NCBI GenBank assembly: GCA_947456815.1
Contig: CANGTL010000025.1
Span: forward strand, 1 to 38,280
From: Flavobacteriaceae bacterium
Lineage (GTDB): Bacteria > Bacteroidota > Bacteroidia > Flavobacteriales > Flavobacteriaceae
Direction: 5' to 3'
DNA: 38,280 nucleotides
Shown here: one piece after another, positions 8,590 through 16,138 of the stretch
How the letters are laid out: every line of letters starts with the position of its first letter
How positions within the stretch are numbered: position 1 is the first letter of the stretch
Position numbers and translations under genes: made by a program
The notes under the pieces: model-generated
What the model saw: only the letters and a program-made list of their open reading frames with translations
The model's database searches: none
What the model was told of the DNA's origin: nothing

Positions 8590-9336
8590 ATGATGCTCGT
8601 TCGTTACTTATCACAAATCGGAAAGTACTTTTTGATGTGGAAAGAAATTTTCAACAAACCTACCAAATGGTCGGTGATGCGAAGTCTTATTCTAAAAGAA
8701 GTTGATGACTTGATCATCGGATCGCTTGGAATCGTCGCTTTTATTTCTTTTTTCGTGGGTGGCGTAGTTGCGATTCAGACTGCGTTAAACCTGACGAATC
8801 CACTGATTCCAAAATACCTTATCGGTTTTGCGACAAGACAATCCGTAATTTTAGAATTTGCGCCCACTTTTATTTCCATTATTATGGCTGGTAAAATGGG
8901 TTCGTTTATTACTTCGAGTATAGGAACTATGCGGGTTACGGAACAAATCGACGCCTTAGAAGTGATGGGCGTCAACTCTTTAAATTACTTGGTTTTTCCA
9001 AAATTGATTGCACTGCAATTGTATCCTTTTGTCATTGGAATCAGTATGTTTTTGGGCATTCTCGGTGGCTGGGTTGCGGCAGTTTACGGCGAATTTGGAT
9101 CTAGCGATGAGTTTATTGGTGGCTTACAACAAGATTTTATTCCGTTTCATATTGCATATGCCTTTATAAAAACCTTTGTGTTTGCTTTATTACTTGCAAC
9201 CATTCCTTCCTTTCACGGTTATTATATGAAAGGTGGCGCATTGGAAGTGGGAAAAGCGAGTACCGTTTCCTTTGTTTGGACGTCGGTCATGATTATTGCG
9301 ATGAATTATATACTAACTCAAATGCTTTTAGCCTAA
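8590..9336 (+). CDS. mlaE: MlaE-family ABC transporter permease (phospholipid trafficking)
   Basis: This 248-residue inner-membrane permease has about five or six hydrophobic segments. Family-typical stretches include FFVGGVVAIQTALNL, the MAGKMGSFITSSIGTMRVTEQIDALEVMG segment (in the usual position between membrane helices) and LGILGGWVAAVYG. In Mla-type systems the permease works with an ATPase (MlaF) and a lipid-binding MCE protein (MlaD) to move phospholipids between inner and outer membranes. The stop codon overlaps the mlaF start (TAATG), so the two are translationally coupled. No MCE gene follows; it must be encoded elsewhere. Confidence 0.93.
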   Translation: MMLVRYLSQIGKYFLMWKEIFNKPTKWSVMRSLILKEVDDLIIGSLGIVAFISFFVGGVVAIQTALNLTNPLIPKYLIGFATRQSVILEFAPTFISIIMAGKMGSFITSSIGTMRVTEQIDALEVMGVNSLNYLVFPKLIALQLYPFVIGISMFLGILGGWVAAVYGEFGSSDEFIGGLQQDFIPFHIAYAFIKTFVFALLLATIPSFHGYYMKGGALEVGKASTVSFVWTSVMIIAMNYILTQMLLA

Positions 9337-10097
9337 TGATCGAAGTAAAAAACATTGAAAAATCGTTTGGCGGTACTAAAATTCTGAAAGGCGTCTCGAC
9401 GGTATTTGAAACTGGAAAAACCAACTTAATCATTGGGCAAAGTGGCTCTGGAAAAACCGTCTTACTAAAGAGTTTGCTAGGAATTCATTCACCTGAAGTG
9501 GGTACCATTTCTTTTGACGGCCGCATCTACTCTGAATTAACTGCAGATGAAAAACGCGAATTGCGCACCGAAATTGGCATGGTTTTTCAAGGAAGCGCAC
9601 TATTCGATTCGATGACGGTTGAAGAAAACGTTGGATTTCCATTAAAAATGTTTACAAAGAATTCAAACGCCGAAATTCAAGATCGTGTAGATTTTGTATT
9701 AAAACGTGTTAACCTCATCGATGCTCATAAAAAATTACCTTCGGAAATATCGGGTGGAATGCAAAAACGTGTTGCAATTGCGCGCGCCATTGTAAACAAT
9801 CCGAAGTACTTATTTTGCGATGAACCCAATTCTGGTTTAGATCCGAATACTGCGATTCTAATCGACAATTTGATTAAGGAAATCACGGAAGAATACAATA
9901 TAACGACCGTCATCAATTCGCATGACATGAATTCGGTTATGGAAATTGGAGAAAACATCGTCTTCCTAAAGAACGGCCTGAAAGCTTGGCAAGGAACCAA
10001 AGAAGAAATTTTTAGAACAGATAATCAAGCGGTGGTTGATTTTGTATACTCTTCGAATTTATTTAAAAAAGTAAGGGAAGCGTATTTGAAAGGATAG
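9336..10097 (+). CDS. mlaF: MlaF-family ABC transporter ATP-binding protein
   Basis: This 253-residue ATPase energises the MlaE permease. Visible motifs are Walker A GQSGSGKT (residues 34-41), signature SGGMQKR, Walker B YLFCDEPNSGLDP and the H-loop VINSHDMNSV. The start is taken as the ATG at 9336, which overlaps the mlaE stop by one base and gives the normal ABC N-terminus MIEVKNIEKSFGG. An upstream in-frame ATG at 9276 would read inside mlaE and add an unrelated 20 residues. Length and motif order are normal. Confidence 0.96.
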   Translation: MIEVKNIEKSFGGTKILKGVSTVFETGKTNLIIGQSGSGKTVLLKSLLGIHSPEVGTISFDGRIYSELTADEKRELRTEIGMVFQGSALFDSMTVEENVGFPLKMFTKNSNAEIQDRVDFVLKRVNLIDAHKKLPSEISGGMQKRVAIARAIVNNPKYLFCDEPNSGLDPNTAILIDNLIKEITEEYNITTVINSHDMNSVMEIGENIVFLKNGLKAWQGTKEEIFRTDNQAVVDFVYSSNLFKKVREAYLKG

Positions 10098-10150
10098 CGT
10101 TCATTGCACTCAGCCACATAAATCTAGATATCCCTCACATTAGAATAAAA

Positions 10151-10174
10151 AAAGCGAGAATTTCTTCCCGCTTT
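10151..10174. terminator. Hairpin between convergent mlaF and manC
   Basis: AAAGCGAGAA facing TTCCCGCTTT (one mismatch) with A-rich and T-rich flanks. It is suitable as a bidirectional terminator for the converging genes. Confidence 0.6.
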
Positions 10175-10177
10175 GCT

Positions 10178-11236
10178 TTACATTTTCAATTGACTCACAA
10201 TTCCTTTTATTTCCTGCTCCTTACCTTTTGGATAAATGAGCAAGACATTATCCTTGTCTACAATGATAAAATCTTCCAATCCATCAATAATTACCAATTT
10301 ATCTTTCGCTGTGCTGATGATATTATTTGAAGAATTATTCAACAAAACACTAGCGTTTACCACGGCATTATTGTGATCATCTTTATCGAGTTTTTCGTGC
10401 AATGAACCCCAAGTACCTAAATCATTCCAATCGAAAGTAGCTGGAAGCACATAGACGTTTTTCGCCTTTTCCATAACTGCATAATCGATGGAAACATTTT
10501 CCGCCAAGGCATATTTTTGGGCGATAAATCCCTTTTCGTTTTCAGTATTATAATCGTTCCAACCCTCTAGAAACAAGGCGTTCATTTGTGGTTGAAACTT
10601 CTCAAAAGCTTCAGCGATTGCTTTTACACTCCAAATAAAAATACCACCATTCCATAAAAAATTACCGCTTTCAATGAAAGACTTTGCCGTTTCGTAATCT
10701 GGCTTTTCTCTAAATTGATTGACTTTTTTTATCGGATTGGAATCGGTTTTGTCAAACTCAATATACCCAAAACCAGTGTTTGGGAAAGTCGGTTGAATTC
10801 CTAAAGTCATCAGTGCATTTTCAGCGCTGCAAAAATCAAAACACTGTTGTAGATTTTCAACAAAGAGTTCTTCATCTTCAATCCAGTGATCGCTTGGTGC
10901 GACTACCATTACGGCATCAGGATTTTGCTTCTTAATTTTGAGAGAAGCATATAAAATACAAGGTGCTGTATTTCGCATTGCGGGTTCTAATAAAACTTGT
11001 TCTGGCTTTACAAGTGGCAATTGTTCAAGTACGATGTGATTGTATTTTTCGTTAGTCAAGATCAAGATATTCTCTACTGGAATCAATTGCGATAATCTGC
11101 TAAACGTCTTTTGGATTAAAGTGTGTCCAGAGCCCAGCATATCGTGAAATTGCTTTGGAAATTCCGTGGTACTCACTGGCCAAAATCGAGATCCAACGCC
11201 ACCAGCCATCAATATTGCGTAATAATTTTTATTCAT
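10178..11236 (-). CDS. manC: Mannose-1-phosphate guanylyltransferase
   Basis: The enzyme makes GDP-mannose from mannose-1-phosphate and GTP, for glycan and polysaccharide synthesis. In 352 residues it shows the nucleotidyltransferase signature AGGVGSRFWPVSTTEFPKQF (residues 11-30), the VVAPSDHWI segment, NTGFGYIE, QFREKPDYETA and NFLWNGGIFIW. It is the short form without a fused phosphomannose isomerase domain. It is the last gene of the minus-strand run, with 58 bp between it and the sprT-like gene, including an inverted repeat. Assignment of the sugar comes from family similarity. Confidence 0.92.
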   Translation of the reverse strand: MNKNYYAILMAGGVGSRFWPVSTTEFPKQFHDMLGSGHTLIQKTFSRLSQLIPVENILILTNEKYNHIVLEQLPLVKPEQVLLEPAMRNTAPCILYASLKIKKQNPDAVMVVAPSDHWIEDEELFVENLQQCFDFCSAENALMTLGIQPTFPNTGFGYIEFDKTDSNPIKKVNQFREKPDYETAKSFIESGNFLWNGGIFIWSVKAIAEAFEKFQPQMNALFLEGWNDYNTENEKGFIAQKYALAENVSIDYAVMEKAKNVYVLPATFDWNDLGTWGSLHEKLDKDDHNNAVVNASVLLNNSSNNIISTAKDKLVIIDGLEDFIIVDKDNVLLIYPKGKEQEIKGIVSQLKM

Positions 11237-11252
11237 TTTTTCTACGTTGCCG

Positions 11253-11275
11253 AGTTACTGAGTTGTACAGTAACT
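11253..11275. repeat. Inverted repeat AGTTACTG / CAGTAACT upstream of manC
   Basis: 8-bp arms with a 7-nt spacer, within a GAGTTACTGAG-type repetitive stretch, 17 bp before the manC start codon. It could be an operator or a small dispersed repeat; no terminator T-run. Confidence 0.4.
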
Positions 11276-11294
11276 GAGATTTTTATATTTCGCT

Positions 11295-11891
11295 TTATTT
11301 TAGTAATTCAACTTCTGCATTTGGATTAAACAAGTATAGCCGTCCCGAACTTACTTCCACACATTCATATCTTTTGGTCCGCAGCGCACCTTTTGTAAAA
11401 ATCTTTCCGTTATGAATCCTGAAATGGCTTCCGTAAGGGAGCTCAAAGATATAATTTTTATCATTCTGTTGGTCAAACTGTTTTAACGCTAAAGACAATG
11501 TTGCATCGACGTCGCTGCTGGCTGAAGGATTCTTAAAATGACGCGCCAACAAAGGCAAAAGCTGATTAGGAAAAATCTCCGGTCTAATAAAAGGAATCAT
11601 CAGTCTTTGAAAGGTGTATTTCCATTCTTCGCCATGCGGTTTGATATTTCGTCCGAATTTTTCAAAAGCGACCAAATGAGAAATTTCATGAATTAGCGTG
11701 ATCAGGAATTTATACTTGTTCAAATTGGCATTGACTGTAATTTCATGTTTGCCATTTATTGCTTTGCGATAGTCACCGTGACGCGTTACTCGTTCATTAA
11801 CAATTTTGAGATGTACTTCATTGGCAACAATCAGCTCAAATACTGGCCTTACAGCGTGTTCGGGAATATATTTTGCTAAGGTGTCGCTCAT
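11295..11891 (-). CDS. SprT-like zinc metallopeptidase domain protein
   Basis: This 198-residue protein has the SprT/Spartan-type zinc site: HEISH (H68, E69, H72) preceded by FLITLI, and a likely third ligand His86 in KPHGEEW. Eukaryotic Spartan cleaves DNA-protein crosslinks; the bacterial SprT-like role is unknown. The C-terminus (residues 150-198) lacks an obvious Cys4 zinc ribbon. The start is set at ATG 11891. The longer frame to 11936 would translate the heptamer array (reading TYNLQLITYNF), which is a repeat artefact. Confidence 0.85.
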   Translation of the reverse strand: MSDTLAKYIPEHAVRPVFELIVANEVHLKIVNERVTRHGDYRKAINGKHEITVNANLNKYKFLITLIHEISHLVAFEKFGRNIKPHGEEWKYTFQRLMIPFIRPEIFPNQLLPLLARHFKNPSASSDVDATLSLALKQFDQQNDKNYIFELPYGSHFRIHNGKIFTKGALRTKRYECVEVSSGRLYLFNPNAEVELLK

Positions 11892-11896
11892 GGAGA

Positions 11897-11955
11897 AGTT
11901 GTAAGTTATAAGTTGTAAGTTGTACGTTTTAACCAATAACTTACAACCTACAACC
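11897..11955. repeat. GTTGTAA/TTACAAC array between sprT-like and SDR genes
   Basis: Units AGTTGTA, AGTTATA, AGTTGTA, AGTTGTA are followed, after TTTTAACCAATAA, by the inverted set CTTACAACCTACAACC. The spacer can therefore fold back on itself. It fills nearly the whole gap between the two genes. Confidence 0.65.
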
Positions 11956-11960
11956 CTTTT

Positions 11961-12638
11961 TTATGGGGTCGTAGAAGAAACTTGAAGTACTTTCCCGTTA
12001 TAAAATTGATGACCAGTCAACGTAAAATTATAAATATAATCTGCCATTTCTGCAGCTGTAATTGGCGCTTGATATCCCGGAAACGCTTCCGCGAGCATTT
12101 CAGTTTGCACCGATCCCAAAGCCAAAACATTAAATGCAATGCCTCGTTCTTTGTATTCTTCTGCTAATAATTCTGACAAAGTGATTACCGCTCCTTTACT
12201 TGAACTATAGGCTGCGAGTCCAGCAAATTTAATGCTTCCTTGAATGCCTCCCATCGAACTAATGGTTACTACATGACTCCCTTTTTGCAAATACGGCAAA
12301 GCGAGACGAGTAAGACTGGCTACTGCAAAAACATTCACCTTATAAATATTCTCAAAATCTTGAAGTGAAGTATTTTCAAATGGTTTTAGAAGTAACGCTC
12401 CTGCATTATGAATTATCGCATCCACTTTTTTCCAAGTTGATGAAAGGAAATTTTCAATTTGAGTTAATTCGTTTTCCTGCGACAAATCGACAGCGAGACA
12501 AGTAATGTTTGGATGTTCTATTAATTCCTGAGGTGTTTTTCTCGATACAGCTAAAACTTGATATCCTGCATTGGCAAATTGTAATGCTAATTCATAGCCA
12601 ATTCCTCGGGAAGTTCCTGTAATAATTATGTTTTTCAT
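11961..12638 (-). CDS. Short-chain dehydrogenase/reductase (SDR)
   Basis: This 225-residue classical SDR uses NAD(P)H on an unknown substrate. The cofactor motif is ITGTSRGIGYELA, followed by a NAG-type motif (HNAGALLLKPFE), the catalytic Ser in TISSMGG and the catalytic YSSSK. Start ATG is at 12638; the extension to 12683 (MFHSLFLSLPKF) is not family-like. Upstream, TATCTTTA on the minus strand is one base off the TAnnTTTG promoter element. The gene follows the LysE-like gene by 51 bp. Confidence 0.9.
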   Translation of the reverse strand: MKNIIITGTSRGIGYELALQFANAGYQVLAVSRKTPQELIEHPNITCLAVDLSQENELTQIENFLSSTWKKVDAIIHNAGALLLKPFENTSLQDFENIYKVNVFAVASLTRLALPYLQKGSHVVTISSMGGIQGSIKFAGLAAYSSSKGAVITLSELLAEEYKERGIAFNVLALGSVQTEMLAEAFPGYQAPITAAEMADYIYNFTLTGHQFYNGKVLQVSSTTP

Positions 12639-12689
12639 TTGGTATTTAAACTTGGGTAAAGATAAAAAAAGCGAATGAAACAACGCTGA

Positions 12690-13343
12690 CTATTTTCGAA
12701 GACCTTTGCAAAAATACTTCCTCCAAAACTGAATTCCCTGATAAACACCCAATCCCACAAAAACCAAAGGAATGATGATTCGCATCAAATATTTCGCTAA
12801 GAAATCGGTTTGTGAAGTCAAGAAGTGTAACGATAAAATCAGCGCCAACATCCCGAAAAATGTCCCAATTAAAGTTCCGAAAACGTAGAAATATTTCTTT
12901 GTTCCGTCAATCGCGATCCTGTTGCCATTGAGCAAATACAGATTCCAACCTACCCAAAACGGAATCTGAACAAAATTGAGCGCACTCAAGAATAAACCAA
13001 TGAAGTAGGGAGTTCGATCATGGTACTCTTTGATGACGGTTGCTTGCGCAGTAGAATTGGATGCACTGGCGTAGAAAATATATGCCAGTACAAACATAAA
13101 TACCACAGAAAAGCCTTCTATGAATCGCAGCAATTTCTGATTATTTACTAAATGTTCTGCAAAAATTAAGGTGAAGTAAATCACAAAAACCTCAACGGAT
13201 ATAACGCCAAATAAATACGGAATCACCCTAGTTAAGCCACTTTGATTATAGATATCAAAGCCAATCACGTTGAGATAGCCCAGCGGAATAGAGCCCAAAA
13301 AACTCACAACAAAACCCACTAAAATATTTTTGAGCGTTTTCAT
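12690..13343 (-). CDS. LysE-family-like membrane transporter
   Basis: A 217-residue protein with about six hydrophobic segments and a basic C-terminal tail. The N-terminal region VVSFLGSIPLGYLNVIGFDI sits where LysE/RhtB exporters carry their GPxNLxV motif. Those proteins export amino acids or small metabolites; the substrate here cannot be told, and the motif is degenerate. It begins 3 bp after the ATP-grasp gene ends, so the two are co-transcribed and probably translationally linked. Confidence 0.65.
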   Translation of the reverse strand: MKTLKNILVGFVVSFLGSIPLGYLNVIGFDIYNQSGLTRVIPYLFGVISVEVFVIYFTLIFAEHLVNNQKLLRFIEGFSVVFMFVLAYIFYASASNSTAQATVIKEYHDRTPYFIGLFLSALNFVQIPFWVGWNLYLLNGNRIAIDGTKKYFYVFGTLIGTFFGMLALILSLHFLTSQTDFLAKYLMRIIIPLVFVGLGVYQGIQFWRKYFCKGLRK

Positions 13344-13346
13344 TCG

Positions 13347-14381
13347 TTAGAAATTGAGGATTTTGTTGCTTTGCTCTTGATGCATACGGTATTCTTTCAT
13401 GCCTGCTTTTCTAGACAAATATGGAAATCCTTTTTGATGATTGGCGGCGCTAATTTCGAACATATAACGAATGTGGCGTGTTAACTCTTTCCACGCAAAA
13501 AAGATGGAATGTTTCGGATCGTAGATATGAGTAGGTTCACTTGCGGCACCATTCAATTCGACGACAGCAAAGTTTTTTCCTTGTTCAAGTTCTTCTAAAG
13601 AGTTGTACATCAAATCCAATCGTCCGAAATAAAACTCCGGAATTTGAAGACACATTTCGTTGATCACGTCGGTCAGTTGCGGTGAAATCCAATGGCTGAA
13701 ATCTAGGAATTTGGCGCCGCGAATATGATTGCCATAAGGTACTAAATTGCGTTGTTCGCCATCGGCTAAAACGGTTTGCAAATCCGGTCCGTATTCTTTT
13801 TGCAAGACTTTGAGTTGGAGTTCATGTCGCGGATCTTTCTTGATCAAAGTTTCAATCGTTGATTGTCCATCGCCAGTGACGATTAGGAATTCTTTGCCAA
13901 CAATTCCGGTAATCCTGCCTTTCTTTTCATGTGGATAACGCACGTAGAAAATCCCGATTTCGTTGGGATACGGAATTAAGTCTTGGAGCAAATAATCGAA
14001 ATTAACTTTGTCGTGATAGGCTTTCAGTTCCGCATCATTGTGGATTTTCTTCACCGCCGAACCACGCAAGCCAATATCTGGTTTGGCAATGATGGGATAG
14101 TTGAATTGGTACTCATTGAAACGGTCTAACACTAGCTCAAGATCAGTGTCTTCTTTAATCAACTCTGTTTTCGGATAATATTTCTTTGGAATCAAATTGT
14201 AAATTTCCTTTTTCGACTCCATGATAAAGCCGCCATTTTTGATGGACGGATTAGAAACATTGAAAAAGAAAATGGTTCGCGCTTTTAACCCAAGATAAGC
14301 CCATTGAAAATAGATTGGAATGTACACCACGTGCATTGGCCAATATTCCCAGTGGAGTAGTTTATGTAGGAAGAGTTTCAA
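13347..14381 (-). CDS. ATP-grasp domain protein (D-Ala-D-Ala-ligase-like), TTG start
   Basis: This 344-residue protein has an N-terminal membrane-proximal segment (WEYWPMHVVYIPIYFQWAYL) followed by an ATP-grasp fold. Recognisable parts are PIIAKPDIGLRGSAVKKI (nucleotide-binding lysine and glycine-rich loop), QDLIPYPNEIGIFYVRYP, and FAVVELNGAASEPTHIYD (metal-binding Glu-x-Asn). ATP-grasp enzymes ligate a carboxylate to an amine or thiol; substrate unknown. The first codon is TTG at 14381. A later ATG (residue 16) would remove the WEYWP segment that I recall as typical of this family, so TTG is preferred. A heptamer repeat array directly abuts the start. Confidence 0.75.
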   Translation of the reverse strand: MKLFLHKLLHWEYWPMHVVYIPIYFQWAYLGLKARTIFFFNVSNPSIKNGGFIMESKKEIYNLIPKKYYPKTELIKEDTDLELVLDRFNEYQFNYPIIAKPDIGLRGSAVKKIHNDAELKAYHDKVNFDYLLQDLIPYPNEIGIFYVRYPHEKKGRITGIVGKEFLIVTGDGQSTIETLIKKDPRHELQLKVLQKEYGPDLQTVLADGEQRNLVPYGNHIRGAKFLDFSHWISPQLTDVINEMCLQIPEFYFGRLDLMYNSLEELEQGKNFAVVELNGAASEPTHIYDPKHSIFFAWKELTRHIRYMFEISAANHQKGFPYLSRKAGMKEYRMHQEQSNKILNF

Positions 14382-14430
14382 GTTGGTTGTAAATTGTAAG
14401 TTGTCGGTTGTAAGTTGTCGGTTGTGGGTT
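14382..14430. repeat. CAACYTA/CAACCGA heptamer array between structured element copy 3 and the ATP-grasp start
   Basis: On the minus strand the units are CAACCCA, CAACCGA, CAACTTA, CAACCGA, CAACTTA, CAATTTA, CAACC, running straight from the CACGC end of copy 3 to the TTG start codon. There is no other 5' untranslated sequence between element and gene. Confidence 0.8.
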
Positions 14431-14586
14431 GCGTGAGTGATGGCAGCGGCATCCTTTTTTGTTTTTTGAAAAAAGCCCTTCGACTGCGCTCAGGGTGACA
14501 AAAAAACAAAAAAGATATAGCGGACAGCACGACGGCGCCTAACATTATTTGATGAAAGTACTGTTGTGCTTGCGCCGGCACGCCCC
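14431..14586 (-). repeat. Dispersed structured element, copy 3 (with nested CCCTTCGACTGCGCTCAGGG palindrome)
   Basis: On the minus strand it starts GGGCGTGCCGGCGC at 14586, 3 nt after the NRDE-gene stop codon. Hairpin A is CGGCGC/GCGCCG with a loop of about 35 nt. The core is TCGTGCTGTCCGC. Hairpin B is a long T/A stem (14499-14516 with 14451-14468) whose loop contains the nested palindrome. It ends CCGCTGCCATCACTCACGC. Confidence 0.78.
14475..14500. repeat. Nested palindromic repeat CCCTTCGACTGCGCTCAGGG
   Basis: The sequence CCCTTCGACTGCGCTCAGGG plus GTGACA sits in the loop of hairpin B of copy 3. On translation it gives the peptide CHPERSRRA, which I recall as a recurrent spurious peptide in bacterial databases and a sign of a widespread repeat. 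A degenerate version (GAGCACAGTCAACTGG) is in copy 1. Confidence 0.65.
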
Positions 14587-14588
14587 AA

Positions 14589-15296
14589 TTAGACATGAAT
14601 AAACGTGTTTGAGAATTCTTTTTGTTCGATTAAATCGTGGTGCATGACCGTGATTTTGTTTTGCTCGATGACACTTTGCGTGATGCTTAGCGTTTTGAGT
14701 TTGTCGTTTCGGTTGATGATTAAGCCGTGTTGTGAATTCTCAGCCTCGGTATAGCGATGAAAATGAAACATTTCGTCAAACGTCACCTCTGGTTTTGTGT
14801 CTAAAAATGTAGCAAACCATTGCGCTCTTTGTTGACGAATTTCTTGCGAATATAGTGTCGACGAGGACCAAATGTGATTTTTGGTGGAATCTAATTCTAA
14901 AGTATTTTTCGCCGTTCCGTTCCACCGCAATTGATAGAGTTTTTGGTCTTGGAATAAGACAATAGTAAACGGTTCAACGTTCTCTAAATCGATCTCCTGC
15001 CAAGCTGCAATTGCCGATGCTGCGCTGAACAAATCTAAAACAATGAGACCGCGGCTTCTTCGGTATGGTGGATTCCATTGGTGTTTTTCTTCCGCGCCAT
15101 TGAGCAAGACGAGTACATTGGCGGATTCATCTACGACGTACCAAGTTCCACCCGCTTTGGGGTCTTTTGGAAAAAATAAATTCTTTTGATTGACTAAATA
15201 ATTTCTAGGCTCCACCGCTGGGCGCGCTACTTGCTCGTCGCGATTGGAAGTAATGATTATTTTGCCTTGAGAATGTACAAAACTTACTGTGCACAT
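14589..15296 (-). CDS. NRDE family protein (TANGO2 homologue)
   Basis: This 235-residue protein begins MCTVSFV and carries the eponymous Asn-Arg-Asp-Glu motif in ITSNRDEQVARPA, followed by DPKAGGTWYVVDE and VLVLLNGAE, all in family order. Cys2 would be an N-terminal nucleophile if the methionine is removed, as in Ntn-type hydrolases; activity is unproven. The eukaryotic relative TANGO2 has been linked to haem and lipid handling; the bacterial role is unknown. It overlaps the end of the DinB-like gene by 13 bp, so the two form a coupled pair. Structured element copy 3 follows its stop by 3 nt. Confidence 0.9.
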   Translation of the reverse strand: MCTVSFVHSQGKIIITSNRDEQVARPAVEPRNYLVNQKNLFFPKDPKAGGTWYVVDESANVLVLLNGAEEKHQWNPPYRRSRGLIVLDLFSAASAIAAWQEIDLENVEPFTIVLFQDQKLYQLRWNGTAKNTLELDSTKNHIWSSSTLYSQEIRQQRAQWFATFLDTKPEVTFDEMFHFHRYTEAENSQHGLIINRNDKLKTLSITQSVIEQNKITVMHHDLIEQKEFSNTFIHV

Positions 15297-15772
15297 TTTT
15301 TTCTGTATTCGATGGTTGATCGTGCGACACCAAAATTTTCGTTGACTTCGAGTTTTCCATTCATGAGGATAGCGACTTTGATCAGCGCTTGGTGGTGAAT
15401 GCAGTGCTCAAGATTGTAAAGTAATTCTCTGAAATAGTTGCTTTCGATTCGGATTTCCTCGCCATCAACGATTTGCTGTAGTTCTATTTTCTTGTTTTCT
15501 TTATCTAGGGCGTTTTGAATTTCTTTGATTTGACCAATAGCAAATTCAGAGTTGGTTTGAATTAACTTATTGCGTTGTCGCTGGTCATAATTCACGACTC
15601 CAGTTTCGTATTGAGAATTCAAGCATTGAAACATTTCGATGATGTGTCTGGTGTGTTCGCCAATGGTTGCATTGCCCAATTCGTGACATGGATGGGCATA
15701 ATCCGCATCGGAAATCTGCTCGAGCAAATCGTTTAATTCTTGTAAACTATGATGAATAGATGGTAACAACAT
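15284..15772 (-). CDS. DinB-superfamily-like protein
   Basis: This 162-residue helical protein has a His arrangement expected of the DinB/YfiT metal-binding four-helix fold: H40 and H43 in GEHTRHIIEMF, and H123, H126, H127 in YNLEHCIHHQALI. DinB-like proteins bind divalent metal and some are thiol transferases; no function can be assigned here. It overlaps the NRDE gene by 13 bp. Upstream lies a DoxX-like remnant ending 4 bp before this start, suggesting an ancestral three-gene unit. Confidence 0.7.
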   Translation of the reverse strand: MLLPSIHHSLQELNDLLEQISDADYAHPCHELGNATIGEHTRHIIEMFQCLNSQYETGVVNYDQRQRNKLIQTNSEFAIGQIKEIQNALDKENKKIELQQIVDGEEIRIESNYFRELLYNLEHCIHHQALIKVAILMNGKLEVNENFGVARSTIEYRKKCAQ

Positions 15773-15776
15773 GATT

Positions 15777-16034
15777 TTACAATTGAAACTTTAATAGACC
15801 TTGAATTTTATCTCTGTTTTGAAATACTAATATTGCACAACAAATAAACGTAATTATTGCCAAAATAAAAAGTGTTCCGCCATCGTTTTTTACTTCAATT
15901 CCCAAAAAAATCAAATGAGATAGGATGGCGCCAGACATGGTTCCTAAACCAAGTAGCGCTCCAAGAAAAGTTGTTCGAGGCAGCAGAATAGAAGAGACTA
16001 ATTCGATTACACCCGAGTCAATGCGACCAGTATT
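15777..16034 (-). pseudogene. DoxX-like membrane protein, 3' remnant (N-terminal part lost)
   Basis: The 366-bp gap between the DinB-like and acyl-CoA dehydrogenase genes is not empty. On the minus strand a frame without start codon runs from an in-frame TGA (16035-16037) to TAA at 15777. It reads GRIDSGVIELVSSILLPRTT, FLGALLGLGTMSGAILSHLI and EVKNDGGTLFILAIITF. This matches the last two-thirds of small DoxX-like quinone-oxidoreductase-type membrane proteins as I remember them (about 130 residues). The first 45-60 residues and the first helix are absent, and two residues seem missing in ILLPRTT. 16035-16138 holds nothing recognisable. Confidence 0.7.
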
Positions 16035-16138
16035 TCAGAAAATATTGAAGGAAAAATAAATGCTTAAGTTTCATCAAGTCAAACACAACTTAATTTCCTT
16101 AATCTCTTAATGGTCTAAAACTATAACCCTCTAAATTC

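Noticed and set aside
8530..14430. Heptamer arrays as a CRISPR array
   Set aside because: The unit is 7 nt with no spacers of constant length and no cas genes in the window.
14378..14596. 72-codon minus-strand frame with CHPERSRRA and PTTDNLQPTTYN peptides
   Set aside because: It is the translation of structured element copy 3 and the heptamer array; both peptides are repeat artefacts and the frame ends inside the ATP-grasp start.
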